A stretch of DNA of 33,584 nucleotides from Avimonoglobus sp965151315 (GTDB taxonomy: Bacteria; Bacillota; Clostridia; UBA1381): NCBI GenBank assembly GCA_965151315.1, contig CBCTZG010000030.1, positions 1 through 33,584 on the forward strand, written 5' to 3'. Under the pieces are notes generated by a model. It had not been told where the DNA came from and did no database searches. It saw nothing but the letters and a program-made list of their open reading frames with translations. The translations under genes were made by a program, and so were the position numbers. Of the stretch, positions 30,834 to 33,584 are shown piece after piece (within the stretch, counting starts at the first letter, position 1; the number at the start of each line of letters is the position of its first letter).

Positions 30834-32027
30834 ATGAATCCATTAAAATTAGGCGTGATCGGTCTGGGCGGCCGGGGGTTAGGGCTTTTAAAGGATATCC
30901 TGCTGCCGAACCGTAAAGTAGAGGTGGCTGCGGTTTGCGATCTATACCCGGACCGAGCCGAAGCCGGTGCGAAGGCTGTAGAAGAAAAGTGCGGGAAAAA
31001 GCCGTTCCTGTCTGTAGACGCTAACGAGATCATCCAGCACAGCGCCGTAGAGGCGGTCATGATCTTCTCCGCCTGGGAATCTCATATCCCCATCGCCATT
31101 GCCGCTATGCAGGCTGGAAAAGCCGTTGGGCTGGAGGTTGGCGGGGCTTATTCCATTCAGCAGTGCTGGGATCTAGTCCGAACCTATGAGGCGACAAAAA
31201 CACCCATAATGCTCATGGAAAACTGTTGCTACGGCCGGAGAGAACTGCTGGTTCTAAATATGGTGCAGCAGGGTGTATTGGGGGAAATCGTGCATTGTGC
31301 CGGCGGTTATCATCATGACCTGCGGAAGGAGATCGCCTTCGGCAAGGAAAACCGGCATTACCGGCTGCGCAACTACTTAAACCGGAACTGCGAAAACTAC
31401 CCCACCCACGAGCTGGGCCCCATCGCCAAGGTTTTGGATATCAACCATGGCAACCGAATGCTGACGCTTACCTCTACCGCGTCAAAGGCGGCCGGTATGC
31501 ACGCATACGTTGCCGCGCAAAAGAGCGATGACGCGGAGCTGCTGCAGAAAGCCTTCCAGCAAGGTGATATTGTCACCACTGTAATCCGCTGCGCGGGCGG
31601 CCAGACCATTACCCTGACGCTGGACACTACCCTTCCCCGGTATTACAGCCGCGGTTTTACAGTCCGGGGCACCAAGGGTATGTATGAGGAATGTACGGAT
31701 TCTGTTTTTATTGACCAGCAGGATAACAAATTTGACTTTGACTGGGCCGGCAATTGGGGGAACGCGAAAAACTATTTCGAAAAATACGAGCATCCCATCT
31801 GGCGGCAGTATTTAAAAGAAGGCGTCCAAGGCGGCCATGACGGCATGGACTGGCTGGTATTCAACGCGTTTTTTGACAGTATTTTGAATCATCAGCCCTG
31901 CCCAATCGATGTGTATGACACAGCAAGCTGGATGTGTATCACCAGTCTTTCGGAAATATCCGTCTTAAACGGCGGCGCACCGGTTGAAATTCCCGATTTT
32001 ACAAATGGTATGTGGATCCAACGATAG
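30834..32027 (+). CDS. Gfo/Idh/MocA family protein, GH109-like NAD-dependent glycosidase candidate
   Basis: 397 residues from MNPLKLGVIGLGGRGLGLL; ATG 30834 has AAAGGGGG upstream. N-terminal Rossmann fold with GLGGRG (10-15) for NAD, CDLYPDRAEAGA and a central ML-ENCCYGRREL block. The motif NYPTHELGPIAKVLDINHGNR (H192) is the one I recall from GH109 enzymes, which cleave alpha-N-acetylgalactosaminides by an NAD-dependent oxidation-elimination route. No signal peptide. It may act on O-glycan-type sugars or be a plain dehydrogenase. It is divergent from the AraC-DUF1861 pair. The dispersed hairpin repeat starts 3 bp after its stop. Confidence 0.82.
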   Translation: MNPLKLGVIGLGGRGLGLLKDILLPNRKVEVAAVCDLYPDRAEAGAKAVEEKCGKKPFLSVDANEIIQHSAVEAVMIFSAWESHIPIAIAAMQAGKAVGLEVGGAYSIQQCWDLVRTYEATKTPIMLMENCCYGRRELLVLNMVQQGVLGEIVHCAGGYHHDLRKEIAFGKENRHYRLRNYLNRNCENYPTHELGPIAKVLDINHGNRMLTLTSTASKAAGMHAYVAAQKSDDAELLQKAFQQGDIVTTVIRCAGGQTITLTLDTTLPRYYSRGFTVRGTKGMYEECTDSVFIDQQDNKFDFDWAGNWGNAKNYFEKYEHPIWRQYLKEGVQGGHDGMDWLVFNAFFDSILNHQPCPIDVYDTASWMCITSLSEISVLNGGAPVEIPDFTNGMWIQR

Positions 32028-32030
32028 AAC

Positions 32031-32134
32031 GGCTGCCACTTTTAGCGCAGGCCGCAGCACGGTATAAAGCTGTGCTGTTACGGACAAAACGCGCCAATTG
32101 GCGCGTTTTGTCCGTTCTATATCCAAAATTCAAT
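32031..32134. repeat. Dispersed two-hairpin repeat, copy B
   Basis: Homologous to 7266-7395 and in the same orientation. Hairpin 1: GCAGCACGG / CTGTGCTGT around TATAAAG (32054-32078). Hairpin 2 is a perfect 36-bp palindrome (32080-32115) with 16-base arms ACGGACAAAACGCGCC. It sits between the ends of two convergent genes and could also work as their terminator. Confidence 0.75.
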
Positions 32135-32193
32135 AGCTTCTGCAGTTTTTCATGCGGCAGCCCTGTTTTCCCCGCATTTTCATATTCCCGCAG

Positions 32194-33584
32194 TTAAATC
32201 CCGATATGATAAAACATCCTTCCGGCAAGCGAATCGATATACCAGACAATTTCACCATCCATATACACAGGCTGGCAGTCAGACGACAGCTTGATATCCT
32301 CAACAGTCATCATTTCGGATAGCTGTTCCCCGCTGCCGTTTATCTCCACATATTTCACGCCGTTGTTTTTATAATTTGGATATGTGTTCCCTGAAAGATA
32401 TTCAAATTCCTGCCACAGCACAGCAAAGCGGTCATTATCTAACTTAACCAGATACGGTGTGCTGCCTAATTTATTTTGACCGATATAATTCGTCAGCACA
32501 ACCTGTTTGACGTTTTCGCTGTTTCCCTTATCCGATACCAAAAGGACGATGTCCCGCTCATCTTGTTCCAGGCCCGTCATTTCAAAGGAAGTATAATTGG
32601 TAACCTTGGAATGGTCTACTGAGTTCATCGCAACAATATAATTATCCTCTGAAACTTCAAACCCGCCCACGGTTACGCCGGTACAGTTTGCGCCCGCTGT
32701 TCCAGGGATCTTGAAAAGTTCAAACTCCTTAAAGCTGCCGTCAGTATACTGATTCATAACAATGCTTCTCGGATAAGCATCGCCGTGATCGATCAATACA
32801 GCCATGTCATTGTCATATTTTACAAACTGATTGAAAGAATGGCTTACATGGTTGGGCTGGAACTCTCCCATCGTATTTTTGACCGTCATGCTGTCGGTGT
32901 CTATTATTATTGTCAGCTGGGACTGATGGTTCAGCCCGTCACTGGTGGTATAGCGCTTTCTCGCGGTATGGACAACCAATTCCCCGTTGTTCTCAGCCAT
33001 TCTTAACGAGCCTGAACTAAACGGCAGGACGGTATACGCCTCTCCGCCGTTAACCGAAAGTGCGGCAACACGTTCAAAATTTTTATCATATTTGACCACT
33101 CTGATAACTTCCCTGCTGTCATCCTCTTCGGTATTATCGGCTCCGAACACGATATAATTATATTCCTCTCCAGGATAAAATCCACCGAAAAATTCCAGCT
33201 CAAACGGAACCGTCCTGCTGCTTAGCAGCGCATATGTATCCTTTTTGTATATGTCCACATCTATAACATATGATTCACCATCGTTATAAAGCTCCAACGC
33301 GGTAAAGGTATCGTCGCCGTTATCATAAATATATGACCTGACGATATCGGACCACCTTGACGTGCTGACAGTTGGGGTCATATAATCATTATAACCCGCC
33401 CTGCCGCCGCTCTGCACCGCGTACTCGCGTGAAGCGGTGTAGATGCAGACTGAGTTTTGTTCTTCGTTCCAATAAACTTCAAACGCGGCGCCTTCTCCTA
33501 AATCCCGGAGCTTATAATAATTATTATCTTCTATGTTATACGCTTCGACATCAACCTCAGCTCCGTCTATATTCAGGGACGCTG
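32194..33584 (-). CDS. Stalk-domain (CuAO-like N-terminal domain) protein, partial
   Basis: The frame is open to the window edge; the N-terminus is missing and 462 residues are visible. The first ~45 residues read ASLNIDGAEVDVEAYNIEDN, then NYYKLRDLGEGAAFEVYWN and SVCIYTASREYA. This is the copper-amine-oxidase-like N-terminal (stalk) domain common in secreted Clostridia proteins, which here does not imply amine oxidase activity. The remaining ~400 residues are rich in beta-strand with repeated blocks (REVIRVVKYDKNFERVAAL; ELVVHTARKRYTTSDG; YLVKLDNDRFAVLWQEFEYLSG; VYMDGEIVWYIDSLAGRMFYH), suggesting a beta-propeller. An exported surface protein is likely; function unknown. Confidence 0.75.
   Translation of the reverse strand, partial: ASLNIDGAEVDVEAYNIEDNNYYKLRDLGEGAAFEVYWNEEQNSVCIYTASREYAVQSGGRAGYNDYMTPTVSTSRWSDIVRSYIYDNGDDTFTALELYNDGESYVIDVDIYKKDTYALLSSRTVPFELEFFGGFYPGEEYNYIVFGADNTEEDDSREVIRVVKYDKNFERVAALSVNGGEAYTVLPFSSGSLRMAENNGELVVHTARKRYTTSDGLNHQSQLTIIIDTDSMTVKNTMGEFQPNHVSHSFNQFVKYDNDMAVLIDHGDAYPRSIVMNQYTDGSFKEFELFKIPGTAGANCTGVTVGGFEVSEDNYIVAMNSVDHSKVTNYTSFEMTGLEQDERDIVLLVSDKGNSENVKQVVLTNYIGQNKLGSTPYLVKLDNDRFAVLWQEFEYLSGNTYPNYKNNGVKYVEINGSGEQLSEMMTVEDIKLSSDCQPVYMDGEIVWYIDSLAGRMFYHIGI

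Noticed and set aside
32194..33584. Copper amine oxidase enzyme
   Set aside because: Only the small stalk domain named after amine oxidase is present; the rest has no catalytic amine oxidase features.

Overview
The window looks like a piece of a gut-type Clostridia chromosome (Oscillospirales-like; low confidence at that rank). It has Gram-positive-style Shine-Dalgarno sites, many 17-bp-spaced -35/-10 promoters, short-form HisG with HisZ, and a Firmicutes-type conjugative element. No rRNA, tRNA, CRISPR array, integrase or relaxase was seen.

Positions 1 to about 12,860 are one end of an integrative conjugative element (ICE). All its genes read on the minus strand. In transcription order they are a conserved element protein with a Cys cluster, a sigma-region-4/ArpU-like HTH protein, a VirB2-like pilin, a TrbL/VirB6-like channel protein with six C-terminal tandem repeats, a CD1108-like wall hydrolase (NlpC/P60 + 3D), PrgI, the VirB4 ATPase, DUF5697 and DUF6100 (cut by the window start). 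An AAA_14/DUF4143 ATPase with its own strong promoter and terminator sits between virB4 and DUF5697 like a cargo gene. The ICE end abuts the stop codon of lysS. It carries an inverted-repeat core-like site and three GGCGTAA direct repeats, as expected of a tyrosine-recombinase attachment region.

Positions 12,867 to 16,030 hold housekeeping genes: lysS, a DUF4190 membrane protein, a DUF2752 protein and a flavin reductase-like protein.

Positions 16,083 to 22,015 are a minus-strand operon: metallophosphoesterase, ABC solute-binding lipoprotein, two permeases, a Y_phosphatase3-type phosphatase and a MalK/UgpC-type ATPase. It looks like an import system for a phosphorylated or phosphodiester compound (glycerophosphodiester/sn-glycerol-3-phosphate type is my best guess). 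A 0.5-kb hairpin-rich gap follows, containing a MITE-like element.

Positions 22,528 to 26,746 are a minus-strand operon hisZ-hisG-hisA-hisIE-ppx/gppA with tight or overlapping junctions. It lacks hisB, C, D, F and H. HisZ ends in a Cys/His-rich tail.

Positions 26,928 to 33,584 hold a small plus-strand ORF, an AbgT-family transporter, and a carbohydrate module. The module is a DUF1861 (GT108/GH130-like) propeller protein and an AraC regulator on the minus strand, divergent from a Gfo/Idh/MocA protein with GH109-like motifs. The window ends in a secreted-type protein with a copper-amine-oxidase-like stalk domain, cut by the window end.

Two copies of a dispersed two-hairpin repeat, one inside the ICE conjugation operon and one in the chromosomal part, share sequence and show compensatory base changes in their stems.
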